DNA of 64,000 bases, taken from contig CAYPFN010000001.1 of NCBI GenBank assembly GCA_964410325.1, positions 1-64,000 of the forward strand. Direction: 5' to 3'. The translations under genes and the position numbers were made by a program. The stretch is from CAAFZY01 sp964410325. GTDB lineage: Bacteria > Pseudomonadota > Alphaproteobacteria > RF32 > CAG-239. Of this stretch, positions 24,066 to 32,257 are shown one piece after another; within the stretch, counting starts at the first letter, position 1, and every line of letters begins with the position of its first letter. A model generated the notes under the pieces. The model saw nothing but the letters and a program-made list of their open reading frames with translations. It had not been told where the DNA came from and made no database searches.

Positions 24066-24464
24066 ATGTCAATGACTGATCCTTTGGGCGATATGCTCAC
24101 ACGCATTAGAAACGCACAAAGAGCGAAGAAAAGTGATGTTGTATCACCGGCCTCTCGCTTGCGTGAAAATGTTTTGGAAGTTCTGAAAAAGGAAGGTTAC
24201 ATTGAAGGTTATGAAAAACGCAATGTTAAGCCTGGAATTGATGAACTTGTCATTAAATTAAAGTACCATGAAGGTACTTCGGTTATAACTGAAATTTACC
24301 GCGTCTCAACGCCAGGTCGTCGCGTTTATTCAAGCGTTAAGGATCTGCCGAGAGTTTATAACGGCTTGGGTATTTCCATTGTTTCTACCCCGCAGGGTGT
24401 GATGAGCGATAATGATGCCCGTAAGGCCAATGTCGGCGGTGAAATTTTATGTCAGGTATTTTAA
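24066..24464 (+). CDS. rpsH: Ribosomal protein uS8
   Basis: A 132-residue 30S assembly protein. TDPLGDMLTRIRNAQRAKK, VSTPGRRVYSS and the C-terminal GLGISIVSTPQGVMSDNDAR are diagnostic. AAGGAGGAG precedes the ATG, one of the strongest SDs in the cluster. Confidence 0.97.
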   Translation: MSMTDPLGDMLTRIRNAQRAKKSDVVSPASRLRENVLEVLKKEGYIEGYEKRNVKPGIDELVIKLKYHEGTSVITEIYRVSTPGRRVYSSVKDLPRVYNGLGISIVSTPQGVMSDNDARKANVGGEILCQVF

Positions 24465-24476
24465 GGGAGAAAACGG

Positions 24477-25013
24477 ATGTCAAGAGTAGGTAAATATCCG
24501 GTTGTTGTCCCGGCTGGCGTAACCGCTGCCATTGAAGGCAACGTTGTTACGATTAAAGGAAAATTAGGTGAACTCAGCTGCACTTTTGACGATAGCCATG
24601 TTGCAGCCAAACTGGAAGACAATAAAATTGTCGTTTCCCCGTTATCAAGCAGCCAAACGGCTCATGCTTTGTGGGGAACCACTCGTGCTAACATCAATAC
24701 TTTAGTTAAAGGTGTCAGCGAAGGTTTCACTAAGAATTTGGAATTAGTTGGTGTTGGTTACAAAGCCCGTACGGAAGGCAATAAGCTTATTCTTTCTTTA
24801 GGCTTTTCACATGATATTAATTTTCCGACTCCGGAAGGGATTAAAATTTCTTGTGAATCTCCAACCCAGATTAAAGTTTTTGGTGTGGATAAACAGCTTG
24901 TCGGACAGGTCGCTGCGGAAATTCGCAAATATAGAAAACCAGAACCTTATAAAGGTAAAGGCGTTAAATATGAAGGCGAATATATACGTCGTAAAGAAGG
25001 CAAGAAGAAGTAA
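24477..25013 (+). CDS. rplF: Ribosomal protein uL6
   Basis: A 178-residue 50S protein with two similar alpha/beta domains near the GTPase centre. It begins MSRVGKYPVVVPAGV; LVGVGYKARTEGNKLILSLG opens the second domain, and RKPEPYKGKGVKYEGEYIRR closes the protein. Confidence 0.97.
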   Translation: MSRVGKYPVVVPAGVTAAIEGNVVTIKGKLGELSCTFDDSHVAAKLEDNKIVVSPLSSSQTAHALWGTTRANINTLVKGVSEGFTKNLELVGVGYKARTEGNKLILSLGFSHDINFPTPEGIKISCESPTQIKVFGVDKQLVGQVAAEIRKYRKPEPYKGKGVKYEGEYIRRKEGKKK

Positions 25014-25027
25014 GGGATACGCTTAAG

Positions 25028-25390
25028 ATGAATACACCAAGAAAATTGTTTGAAAAAAGAAAAGCGCGCGTTAGAATTGCTTTGAAAAAATCTGCACATG
25101 GAAAACTGAGATTGTCGGTTTTCCGCAGTGGCAAGCATATCTATGCGCAGATTATTGACGATGCCAAAGGTGCAACGGTTGCTTCTGCTTCCACCTTGGA
25201 TAAGGAAGTTCGGGACAATATTAAAAAGTCATCTACAGTTGAAGCCGCGGGCTTCATCGGTAAATTAATTGCTGAAAGAGCAGTCAAATCAGGTGTAAGC
25301 GAAGTTGTCTTTGACAGAGGCGGTTATATTTATCATGGCCGTGTTAAAGCTTTGGCTGATGCTGCCCGTGCAGCCGGATTAAAATTCTAG
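25028..25390 (+). CDS. rplR: Ribosomal protein uL18
   Basis: A 120-residue 5S rRNA-binding protein. LRLSVFRSGKHIYAQIIDD, TVASASTLDKEVR and VVFDRGGYIYHGRVKALADAAR are conserved. The SD is weaker than in neighbours (GGGA, about 11 nt). Confidence 0.97.
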   Translation: MNTPRKLFEKRKARVRIALKKSAHGKLRLSVFRSGKHIYAQIIDDAKGATVASASTLDKEVRDNIKKSSTVEAAGFIGKLIAERAVKSGVSEVVFDRGGYIYHGRVKALADAARAAGLKF

Positions 25391-25400
25391 GAGAAGTAAG

Positions 25401-25961
25401 ATGGCAGTAGATCGTCATAATAAAAAAGAAAAAACCGAAGAATTAGTCGAAAAACTGGTTCATGTTAATCGTGTTGCTAAAACAGTTAAAGGCGGCCGTA
25501 CAATGTCTTTTGCGGCTGTCGTGGTTGTCGGCGACCAAAAGGGGCGTGTCGGATATGGTTCTGGCAAGGCTGCCGAGGTTCCTGAGGCTATTGTGAAAGC
25601 AACAAACGAGGCTAAGAAAAACATGGTTCGCATTCCGTTGCGTGAAGGCAGAACGCTTCATCATGATGTGAAAGGACGTTTTGGCGCCGGAAAAGTTGTT
25701 TTGCGGACAGCTCCAGCCGGTACTGGTGTGATTGCCGGCGGTCCGATGCGTGCCGTGTTTGAAGTTTTGGGCGTGCAGGATGTGGTTGCTAAATCATTGG
25801 GTTCCAACAATCCGTATAATATGATTAAAGCAACTTTCAATGCTTTGCAGTCAATTAATTCTCCGCGTATGATTGCCGCCAAACGTGGCAAGAAAGTAGG
25901 AGATATTGTCAGTCGCCGCGAAAATTCTTCAAATGTAAAAATGGAAAAAGAGGAGGCTTAA
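25401..25961 (+). CDS. rpsE: Ribosomal protein uS5
   Basis: A 186-residue 30S protein of the decoding/mRNA-entry region. LVHVNRVAKTVKGGRTMSFA, VVVGDQKGRVGYGSGKAAEV and GVIAGGPMRAVFEVLGVQDV are diagnostic. TAGGAGAAG overlaps the rplR stop. Confidence 0.97.
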   Translation: MAVDRHNKKEKTEELVEKLVHVNRVAKTVKGGRTMSFAAVVVVGDQKGRVGYGSGKAAEVPEAIVKATNEAKKNMVRIPLREGRTLHHDVKGRFGAGKVVLRTAPAGTGVIAGGPMRAVFEVLGVQDVVAKSLGSNNPYNMIKATFNALQSINSPRMIAAKRGKKVGDIVSRRENSSNVKMEKEEA

Positions 25962-25964
25962 TCC

Positions 25965-26147
25965 ATGGCTAAGAAAACAATCAAAGTTACTCAAATTGCG
26001 AGCCCGATCGGGAAACCGAAGGATCAAAGAGCAACTTTAATCGGATTAGGCTTAAACAAGATGAATCGGACCTCGGTGTTGGAAGACACGCCAGCTATCC
26101 GGGGGATGATTAAGAAAGTTAGCCACCTTGTTAAAGTTGAGGAATAA
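25965..26147 (+). CDS. rpmD: Ribosomal protein uL30
   Basis: A 60-residue 50S protein. KVTQIASPIGKPKDQRATLI and GLGLNKMNRTSVLEDTPAIR are typical. GAGGAGG is inside the rpsE end. It is followed by an unusual 154-bp gap before rplO. Confidence 0.95.
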   Translation: MAKKTIKVTQIASPIGKPKDQRATLIGLGLNKMNRTSVLEDTPAIRGMIKKVSHLVKVEE

Positions 26148-26170
26148 CAATTTTGCAAGATAGGCTTCAG

Positions 26171-26228
26171 GTTGCTTAATTTGCTTACTTGGAGTTATTA
26201 GGTGCGTAGCACTTGCAAATTAGGCAAC
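26171..26228. promoter_or_regulatory. Long hairpin in the rpmD-rplO gap
   Basis: GTTGCTTAATTTGC (26171-26184) pairs with GCAAATTAGGCAAC (26215-26228) at 13 of 14 positions plus one G-U. The loop contains a nested GTGC-GTA-GCAC. A smaller AAAGTT/AACTTT stem follows at 26245-26260. Elsewhere in the cluster genes lie 0-25 bp apart, so this gap is out of character. It could be a processing site, an attenuator or a small inserted element. Confidence 0.5.
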
Positions 26229-26301
26229 GGCAAGCCGGTTTGTTAAAGTTGTTAAACTTTTGCTTTAGTTTAGTGTAATGAAATAAGTTAGGTGAAAAAC
26301 A

Positions 26302-26757
26302 ATGAAACTTAATGAATTGAAAAATAATCTGGGAGCGACTAAAGACCGTATCCGCGTCGGACGTGGCATCGGTAGCGGTAAAGGCAAAACAGCCGGCCGT
26401 GGCGTTAAAGGTCAGAAATCTCGTTCCGGCGGTGCTAAAAACGGTTTTGAAGGCGGACAAATGCCGATTTACCGTCGTTTGCCGAAACGCGGTTTTAAGA
26501 ACCCGTTTGCACTTCATTTTGCGGTTGTTAATCTGGATACTATTCAAAAAGCCATTGATGCTGGCAAATTGACTGCCGAAGCAATTGATGTTGAAGCTTT
26601 GTTGAAATCCGGTATTGTTTCCAAAAAAATGGATGGAGTGCGTTTGCTTGCCCGTGGTGCGATTACCAGCAGCGTTAACATTTCGGTTAACTCTGCCTCT
26701 AAGGCGGCCGTGGTTGCGGTTGAAAAAGCCGGTGGCAAAGTTAATGTTATTGCATAA
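26302..26757 (+). CDS. rplO: Ribosomal protein uL15
   Basis: A 151-residue 50S assembly protein. It opens MKLNELKNNLGATKDRIRVG. RGIGSGKGKTAGRGVKGQKS is the family signature, followed by GFEGGQMPIYRRLPKRGFKN. TTAGGTG lies about 8 nt upstream of the ATG. It is the last gene of this transcript: secY, which normally follows, is 2.9 kb away behind a terminator. Confidence 0.97.
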   Translation: MKLNELKNNLGATKDRIRVGRGIGSGKGKTAGRGVKGQKSRSGGAKNGFEGGQMPIYRRLPKRGFKNPFALHFAVVNLDTIQKAIDAGKLTAEAIDVEALLKSGIVSKKMDGVRLLARGAITSSVNISVNSASKAAVVAVEKAGGKVNVIA

Positions 26758-26838
26758 GTTTTAAACTTGGCGAATATGATAAATTTCCTCGTATAAATTC
26801 GGGGATATTGATGGACGTTTCGGAGAAATTTCCGGATT

Positions 26839-27060
26839 TTAGAGAAGGCGCTTTAAAGGCGCCTTTTTTATGGCAGAGTTTATAAAAAGCCGAGTTTGTT
26901 TGGGTTGAATGTCAAGGTGTTGGAACAAGTCCGTTTTATACTTGTGAGAGAGGTAAAGTGTTGGGTTTATATCTTTTACTGGAGGATATTCAACTTCTAA
27001 ACTCTGTTTCCGAGCGTTAAACACAATATCATTGAATAATTTCATTTCAATTATTTCCAT
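26839..27060 (-). CDS. Possible small hypothetical protein, 73 aa
   Basis: An open frame beginning MEIIEMKLFNDIVF at 27060 with AGGT 9 nt upstream. It contains YPPVKDINPTLYLSHKYK and a basic end. The last nine codons are the complement of the rplO terminator, which argues against a conserved gene end. No family recognised. Weak candidate. Confidence 0.3.
   Translation of the reverse strand: MEIIEMKLFNDIVFNARKQSLEVEYPPVKDINPTLYLSHKYKTDLFQHLDIQPKQTRLFINSAIKKAPLKRLL
26845..26869 (+). terminator. Strong intrinsic terminator after rplO
   Basis: AAGGCGC and GCGCCTT form a 7-bp GC-rich stem with a 7-nt loop, followed by a run of T. It ends the S10-spc transcript before the inserted block and so isolates secY from the ribosomal promoter. 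Confidence 0.88.
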
Positions 27061-27134
27061 GAATTTTACCTGATTTATAGAATAAACGGAATATAAACAA
27101 GGCGGTTTTTCAACCACCTGGTTTAGAAGGTGTC

Positions 27135-27451
27135 TTAATTACAAATGGGCATTGTTTCATCTGTACAGTATACGCATTCTATAGTTTTATCGATACGTTC
27201 TAGTAGGGATATTACCTCAAACTTTACTCCGTTTGGACATTTACAAGGCCTGCTAAATAGTTACATGTTTGGCATTGATAACAGCCTTTTTCGTCCTTAT
27301 GTTCAATCAGCGCATAGTTTGCAGCACATATCATGTTCTTCTCATTCTCATTTGCAGAATATCCGTCCGGACAAGGTTTGGTAAAGCATTGATAACATTT
27401 ATTGTTGCCGGTATGACAAAGGAAAGAGAGCGGTTGCCTGATATTTGGCAA
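27135..27451 (-). pseudogene. Broken cysteine-rich protein gene
   Basis: On the minus strand one frame gives NKCYQCFTKPCPDGYSANEN, then ICAANYALIEHKDEKGCYQC and QTCNYLAG, and runs to a stop at 27224. A shift of one base at that point continues as CKCPNGVKFEVI and ends TIECVYCTDETMPICN at 27135. The joined product is a run of CxxC and CPxGY modules like those of secreted Cys-rich proteins such as 5564-6877. No credible start or signal peptide survives upstream. A frameshifted remnant is the simplest reading. Confidence 0.55.
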
Positions 27452-27546
27452 ACAAAGCTTGTCTCATAGGCGTGATGGGGAGTCAAAAGAAAGTTGGTTT
27501 GTAAGGATGACAGGAAAAAGGGAAATAATGTTAATGGCAAGGCAGA

Positions 27547-27563
27547 TGCCTAATATTTAGGCA
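27547..27563. repeat. 7-bp perfect palindrome
   Basis: TGCCTAA-TAT-TTAGGCA, about 130 bp upstream of the 37-residue-repeat gene. There is no T-run on either side, so an operator is more likely than a terminator. The rest of 27452-27694 holds nothing else recognisable. Confidence 0.35.
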
Positions 27564-27694
27564 CAATGTGCTTCTTCAGCATGGCAGAGAAAGAGAACGG
27601 TATGACAACGGCGGCGGAAGAGGATGGTTAAAAAATGTTGACGAATTGTAAAGATTTTTTATATTCTGAAAATATCAGATGCTCGGGAGGAAAA

Positions 27695-28237
27695 ATGATA
27701 AAACTTAACCTGCAGGACAGTTTTGGCGCAACGATTGAAAAAGGTTCTTATGAAAGGGTTGATTTAAGTCGTGCTAAAGGATTTTATATTGAACCCGGCG
27801 TCAAAATCAAAGTTCTTATTTTAAATAATACTTATCAGGCAAATATTCCTAAAGGAAAGTACGGACGGATTTTTCTTAATCAGGCTAGCGAATTTCATCT
27901 TGACCAGGAAGCGAAAGTCAATAGCCTGATTTTAAGTTCTTCAAAGAATGCCAGAGTGCCGGCTTTGAAATATGATGAGGTTAATTTAAGCGGCGCTTCA
28001 GGGTTTGAAATTATGCCGGGGGTTAATGTTGGAAAGCTTTTTTTAGAAGGATGTCGTCATTTTATTATTCCCAAAGGAAGATATAAGTTTATTTTTTTAG
28101 GTAACGCCTTGGATTATACTATTATGCCCGGAGTGTGGCGTTGGAAAATTGTTGGGGCGGATCCTAAACTCGTGCGTTTGGCTGAAGAACACGGGCGGCA
28201 GCTTGGGAAAAACATTGACAAAAAACCGTCAATGTGA
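27695..28237 (+). CDS. Protein of four tandem 37-residue repeats (beta-solenoid-like)
   Basis: No family recognised. Starting at MIKLNLQDSF (27695, GGGAGG just upstream), residues 12-48, 49-85, 86-122 and 123-158 align without gaps. The consensus is A-x-[IV]-P-K-G-x-Y-x-x-[IV]-x-L-x-x-A-x-x-F-x-I-x-P-G-V-x-[IV], ending in a hydrophobic L-x-L strand. Short alternating strands separated by Gly/Pro turns suggest a small right-handed beta-solenoid or a bactofilin-like stack. No signal peptide. A charged helical tail (LVRLAEEHGRQLGKNIDKK) follows. It is the first intact gene of the block inserted between rplO and secY. Confidence 0.75.
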   Translation: MIKLNLQDSFGATIEKGSYERVDLSRAKGFYIEPGVKIKVLILNNTYQANIPKGKYGRIFLNQASEFHLDQEAKVNSLILSSSKNARVPALKYDEVNLSGASGFEIMPGVNVGKLFLEGCRHFIIPKGRYKFIFLGNALDYTIMPGVWRWKIVGADPKLVRLAEEHGRQLGKNIDKKPSM

Positions 28238-28275
28238 TATGTTTTATTGGTATAGGTGTTAGGAGGTAGAGTGGT

Positions 28276-29544
28276 ATGGTTATCGAGAAAATGAAAAAAC
28301 GTCTAGAGCAAATACAGCTAGATATTGCGGTAACAAAGGCATTGCTTGCAGATGAAGACAAAATAGACGAATTAAAAAAAGCATTAGATAAAGTTAATGA
28401 GGAACAGAAAGCACAATTTGAAGAAAATGGGTCACAGACGGTTGATTATGTTGCACATGGTACGGATGTTCCTCCAGAAGAGTTTTGGAAAGATCTTTTG
28501 ATTAAAGAAACTAACAATGAGTTGAATATAATTAAGCAGTTTAGGGAAAAAGAAAAAGTACGAGTTATGGAAGAAGCAAAAGAAAATTCTGAGTTAGTTA
28601 ATGCAAATCTGGAAAAATTGTCGCAAATGATTGAGGATAATGACAAAGAATTAAAGGCTTTGAGTGCAGAATTACGAGATAAATTGTCTATCCCTGGACG
28701 TTTGTTCGCGCTTCGGACTAAACTGGATGAAAATGGGGAGGTCGTTAGGGACGATGAGGGTAGGCCAGTGCCAGTGGCCGGTAGCTATGCTTATGCAATA
28801 AAGAAATGCGCCGCCTCCGTTAAGTTTATGACCGACGATAAAGGCGAGGATGTTCCGATTTTAGTCGGCTTGAAAGAAGAATATGAAAAATTTGTGCCAA
28901 AAGAGGGAGAAAATTTTAAAAAAGGTTATGTTTATGTGATGGAGGGTGCTGGATTTAAGCCGGAATATAGTGGCGAGAAAGTTTCGGAATATACGACGCA
29001 AACAAAACCTAAAGAGGTGTATCATATTGAAGTTACACCCAAAGTAGCTATGGAACACAATGCACAGTTTATCATGTTTGATTCACAAGAAGATCTTGAT
29101 AAATGGCTTGTAAATATCGGAAAATTAAGTAAAAAAATGTTTACTGATAAGGAAAAAGTGTTTGTTACTGAGGAATATTTAAAATCTTTGGCAGAAGAGG
29201 TGAGCAAGGGCAAAGCAACGTATATTAACGCCAGAGACAGTATAAATCCGAGCATAAAAACTCTTGAGGATGCGCAAAAGGAGGCTGACCACTCGAAAGA
29301 AGATGGGTCTATGCTACCTGAAAAAGATGTGGAAGGTTCCACGGTTCAGCAAGAGGAAGTCACTAAGAATGGGCAACAAGAGGTGGTTGAATACCTGGAA
29401 AAAGTTAGGTCTATGGTATATGAAAGAGATAGGAATGGTACAACGGTTCAGCAAGATAATGCACGTAAAGTAAACCCAGAGTCTCAAGCTAAAACTAAGG
29501 AACCTTTCAATAGAAAATTTACAGAAAATATCCCAGAGATGTAA
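28276..29544 (+). CDS. Unknown 422-aa protein with N-terminal coiled coil
   Basis: No family recognised. GGAGGT lies about 10 nt before the ATG. Residues 1-45 and 75-135 are strongly helical and heptad-like (MKKRLEQIQLDIAVTKALLA; MIEDNDKELKALSAELRDKL). Residues 140-330 form a mixed alpha/beta region with FALRTKLDENGEVVRDDEGR and VYVMEGAGFKPEY. The tail is polar and carries a short internal duplication, G-S/T-TVQQ, at about residues 355 and 392. No signal peptide or membrane segment. It lies 38 bp after the repeat protein, so the two are likely co-expressed. Confidence 0.75.
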   Translation: MVIEKMKKRLEQIQLDIAVTKALLADEDKIDELKKALDKVNEEQKAQFEENGSQTVDYVAHGTDVPPEEFWKDLLIKETNNELNIIKQFREKEKVRVMEEAKENSELVNANLEKLSQMIEDNDKELKALSAELRDKLSIPGRLFALRTKLDENGEVVRDDEGRPVPVAGSYAYAIKKCAASVKFMTDDKGEDVPILVGLKEEYEKFVPKEGENFKKGYVYVMEGAGFKPEYSGEKVSEYTTQTKPKEVYHIEVTPKVAMEHNAQFIMFDSQEDLDKWLVNIGKLSKKMFTDKEKVFVTEEYLKSLAEEVSKGKATYINARDSINPSIKTLEDAQKEADHSKEDGSMLPEKDVEGSTVQQEEVTKNGQQEVVEYLEKVRSMVYERDRNGTTVQQDNARKVNPESQAKTKEPFNRKFTENIPEM

Positions 29545-29579
29545 TTAGGCATAAAAATTTGAGGATAAAGAGAAAATTG

Positions 29580-29608
29580 TTGCAATAAATTTTTAATTTG
29601 TGTATTAG
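29580..29608 (+). promoter_or_regulatory. Promoter of secY-adk
   Basis: TTGCAA (29580-29585), a 17-bp spacer and TATTAG (29603-29608). The -35 hexamer and spacing equal those of the S10 promoter. Needed because the rplO terminator cuts off upstream transcription. Confidence 0.65.
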
Positions 29609-29674
29609 AGTATGCAAAAGGGTTTCATATACCCTGTTTGTATGTGTTTTATTGTTAATATTAAGGAAGAAAAG

Positions 29675-31024
29675 ATGGCATCATTGGCAGAAAAAATGGC
29701 GGCGAATATGGATATGTCCGCGTTTAGCAAAGCTGACGAGTTGAAAAGACGGTTATGGTTTACGATTTTGGCACTGATTGTATTTCGTTTGGGTACATTT
29801 ATTCCGCTGCCGGGTATTGACGCTAGGTCTTTGTCAGAGATTTTTTCTCAGCATTCCAACGGTATTTTGGGAATGTTTAACATGTTTTCTGGTGGTGCCT
29901 TGTCGCGTATGACAATTTTTGCCCTGAATATCTTTCCTTATATTTCCGCTTCCATTATCATCCAACTTGGTCAGTCGATTATTCCTTCGCTGGCAACGTT
30001 GAAAAAAGAAGGCGAGGCTGGGCATCGTAAAATAACGCATTATACCAAAATTTTGACAGTGTTTATCACGATTATTCAGGGCTACGGCATCGCTGTCGGT
30101 TTGGAAAGCATGAGTGCTGGTGCCGGTGCCTCGGTGGTGGTAATTCCGAGTTTTGTGTTTAAGTTTACAACTATTGTTTCGCTGGTTGGTGGCACGATGT
30201 TTGTGGTTTGGCTCGGGGATCAGATTACTTCCCGCGGGGTGGGCAATGGTTCGTCTTTAATTATTACCGTTGGTATTATTGCTAATATCCCGAATGCTTT
30301 GGCGCAGACGTTTGAGTTGGGGCGTATCGGTTCCATGTCGCTCGGTGTTATTTTAATGTTGTTGATTATGGCTTTGGCATTGATTTATATCATTGTTTTT
30401 GTTGAGCGCGCTCAGCGTAAGATTGTTATCCAGTATCCGAAACGTCAGATGGGCATGCGGATGACGGCAGCTGAGAGTTCGCATTTGCCGCTCAAGATTA
30501 ACCCGACTGGCGTTATTCCGCCGATTTTCGCCAGTTCTTTGTTGTTGCTACCAGTTACAATTGCTAATCTGTCAGCGCAGAGCGGACCTTCATGGGCACA
30601 GACTATGAGCCAGTGGCTTGGTCATGGCCAGCCGCTGTATTTGGCCTTGTATGCGTTTTTAATTATCTTTTTTGCCTTTTTCTATACGGCAGTAGTGTTT
30701 AATCCAGAGGATACAGCGGATAATTTGAAAAAGCATGGTGGTTTTATTGCTGGCATCCGTCCGGGGAAGAATACGGCGGAATATCTTGATTATGTTATTA
30801 CTCGTTTAACGGTGTTGGGTGCCACTTATCTGACGGCTTTGTGTATTTTGCCGGAAATCCTTATTTCTAAATTATCCGTTCCATTTGTTCTGGGTGGCAC
30901 AACGTTGCTTATCGTGGTGCAGGTGACAATGGATTTTGTAACGCAGGTTCAGTCTCATCTGATTGCGTATCAGTATGAAGGGCTGATTAAAAAAGCTGCT
31001 CTTGTCCATAAGAAAAGAAAATAG
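29675..31024 (+). CDS. secY: SecY: protein translocase channel subunit
   Basis: A 449-residue polytopic core of the SecYEG translocon, with ten membrane helices. Diagnostic pieces are RRLWFTILALIVFRLGTFIP (helix 1), the plug-region GMFNMFSGGALSRMTIFALN, GDQITSRGVGNGSSLIITVG and the cytosolic loop RPGKNTAEYLD. ATG 29675 follows AAGGAAG; a frame extended to 29612 is unlikely. adk starts 2 bp downstream. SecA is also in this window. Confidence 0.98.
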   Translation: MASLAEKMAANMDMSAFSKADELKRRLWFTILALIVFRLGTFIPLPGIDARSLSEIFSQHSNGILGMFNMFSGGALSRMTIFALNIFPYISASIIIQLGQSIIPSLATLKKEGEAGHRKITHYTKILTVFITIIQGYGIAVGLESMSAGAGASVVVIPSFVFKFTTIVSLVGGTMFVVWLGDQITSRGVGNGSSLIITVGIIANIPNALAQTFELGRIGSMSLGVILMLLIMALALIYIIVFVERAQRKIVIQYPKRQMGMRMTAAESSHLPLKINPTGVIPPIFASSLLLLPVTIANLSAQSGPSWAQTMSQWLGHGQPLYLALYAFLIIFFAFFYTAVVFNPEDTADNLKKHGGFIAGIRPGKNTAEYLDYVITRLTVLGATYLTALCILPEILISKLSVPFVLGGTTLLIVVQVTMDFVTQVQSHLIAYQYEGLIKKAALVHKKRK

Positions 31025-31026
31025 CC

Positions 31027-31716
31027 ATGGATAAAAATGGAAAGGGTTTGCATGTCGTTTTTACCGGAGCCCCGGGCTGCGGTAAAGGTACGCAGGCCAG
31101 AATCTTAAGAGAGAATGCGCATGTCTGCCATTTGTCAACTGGTGAAATGTTGCGCGCCGAGGCAACCAAAGATACGTCTTTAGGGCGGGATCTAAAAGTT
31201 GCGCTCGACCGTGGCGAGTTTGCAACTGATGAAATGATTATTCAGATGGTTTCCAACCGGATAGATGAAAGTGATTGCGAAAACGGCTTTATTCTTGACG
31301 GTTTTCCGCGGACTTTGCCACAGGCGGAAGCTTTGGAAGGTATTTTGCAGGAAAAAGGGCTGACGCTGGATCGTGTGATTGAAATTCAGGTGCCTGACGA
31401 AATTATCATGGAACGTATTTTGGGACGTTATTCCTGTATGAAATGTGGGCAGGGATATCATGATAAATTCCAGAAACCGAAAGTTTATGGTGTGTGTGAT
31501 GTTTGTGGCGGTACAGAGTTTTCGCGCCGAGCGGATGATAACCGCACGACGGTGCAGAATCGTCTGGTTAATTATCGTTCGCTTACTTATCCGACGATAC
31601 CGTATTTTGAGAAGAAAGGTCTGCTTAGCTGTGTTGACGGTACCGGTACAATTGCAGCGACGGCGCATAAGATTGTTCGGATTTTAGGTCTGGAAGATAA
31701 GGATGTAGCCGTATAA
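31027..31716 (+). CDS. adk: Adenylate kinase with zinc LID
   Basis: AMP + ATP = 2 ADP, cytosolic. The P-loop GAPGCGKGTQA is at residues 14-24, then HLSTGEMLRAE and the AMP site GFILDGFPRTLPQAEAL. The LID has a four-Cys zinc knuckle CMKCGQGYHDKF and CDVCGGTEFSRR. At 229 residues it is the long type. Forms a two-gene unit with secY. Confidence 0.97.
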   Translation: MDKNGKGLHVVFTGAPGCGKGTQARILRENAHVCHLSTGEMLRAEATKDTSLGRDLKVALDRGEFATDEMIIQMVSNRIDESDCENGFILDGFPRTLPQAEALEGILQEKGLTLDRVIEIQVPDEIIMERILGRYSCMKCGQGYHDKFQKPKVYGVCDVCGGTEFSRRADDNRTTVQNRLVNYRSLTYPTIPYFEKKGLLSCVDGTGTIAATAHKIVRILGLEDKDVAV

Positions 31717-31738
31717 ACGGTGCAAATGGCAGGAGTAG

Positions 31739-31778
31739 GCGTTTTTTTCAAAAAAAATGAATTTTTTATTAAAAACGC
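31739..31778 (+). terminator. Hairpin after adk
   Basis: GCGTTTTT (31739-31746) and AAAAACGC (31771-31778) form an 8-bp stem whose loop contains A- and T-runs that can pair further. It separates the secY-adk unit from the rpsM promoter that begins 3 bp later. Confidence 0.5.
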
Positions 31779-31780
31779 TA

Positions 31781-31808
31781 TTGACTCTGAGAATTATTCG
31801 AATATAAT
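31781..31808 (+). promoter_or_regulatory. Promoter of rpsM-rpsK-rpoA
   Basis: TTGACT (31781-31786) and a perfect TATAAT (31803-31808) are separated by 16 bp. The leader to rpsM is about 65 nt. This is the best -10 box in the ribosomal region and makes the alpha operon an independent unit. Confidence 0.78.
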
Positions 31809-31877
31809 CCGCTTAATTTTGAAAAGTGGTGATCAACTTTTTAAATGTTTTAATTTTATTGAAAATGGAGAGTTAAT

Positions 31878-32246
31878 TTGGCTCGTATAGCTGGCGTAAA
31901 TATTCCGACGGCCAAGAGAATAGAAATCGCACTGACGTATATTTTCGGCATCGGAAGAAAAACTGCTCAAGACATTTGTGCAAAATCAGGAATTTCTATT
32001 GACCGTCGCGTACATGATTTAAGCGATGAGGAAGTTGCTAAAATTCGTGAAGTAATTGATCGTGACTATTTGGTGGAAGGTGAATTACGTCGCGAAGTCG
32101 GCGTTAACATTAAGAGATTGATGGATCTCGGATGTTACAGAGGTTTAAGGCACCGTAAAGGTTTACCAGTGCGCGGACAGAGCACTAAGCAAAATGCTCG
32201 TACCCGCAAAGGTAAACGCAAGACAGTTGCAAATAAGAAGAAGTAA
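31878..32246 (+). CDS. rpsM: Ribosomal protein uS13
   Basis: A 122-residue 30S head protein contacting L5 and tRNA. It begins at TTG, with ATGGAGAG upstream, giving MARIAGVNIPTAKR. Conserved parts are FGIGRKTAQDIC and the C-terminal tail RGLRHRKGLPVRGQSTKQNA. The weak start codon may moderate its translation. Confidence 0.97.
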   Translation: MARIAGVNIPTAKRIEIALTYIFGIGRKTAQDICAKSGISIDRRVHDLSDEEVAKIREVIDRDYLVEGELRREVGVNIKRLMDLGCYRGLRHRKGLPVRGQSTKQNARTRKGKRKTVANKKK

Positions 32247-32257
32247 GCGAGGTTGCA

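Noticed and set aside
27145..27384. Plus-strand ORF of 79 aa upstream of the repeat protein
   Set aside because: It is antisense to the Cys-rich remnant and has no SD; the minus strand explains the regular TGT/TGC spacing better.
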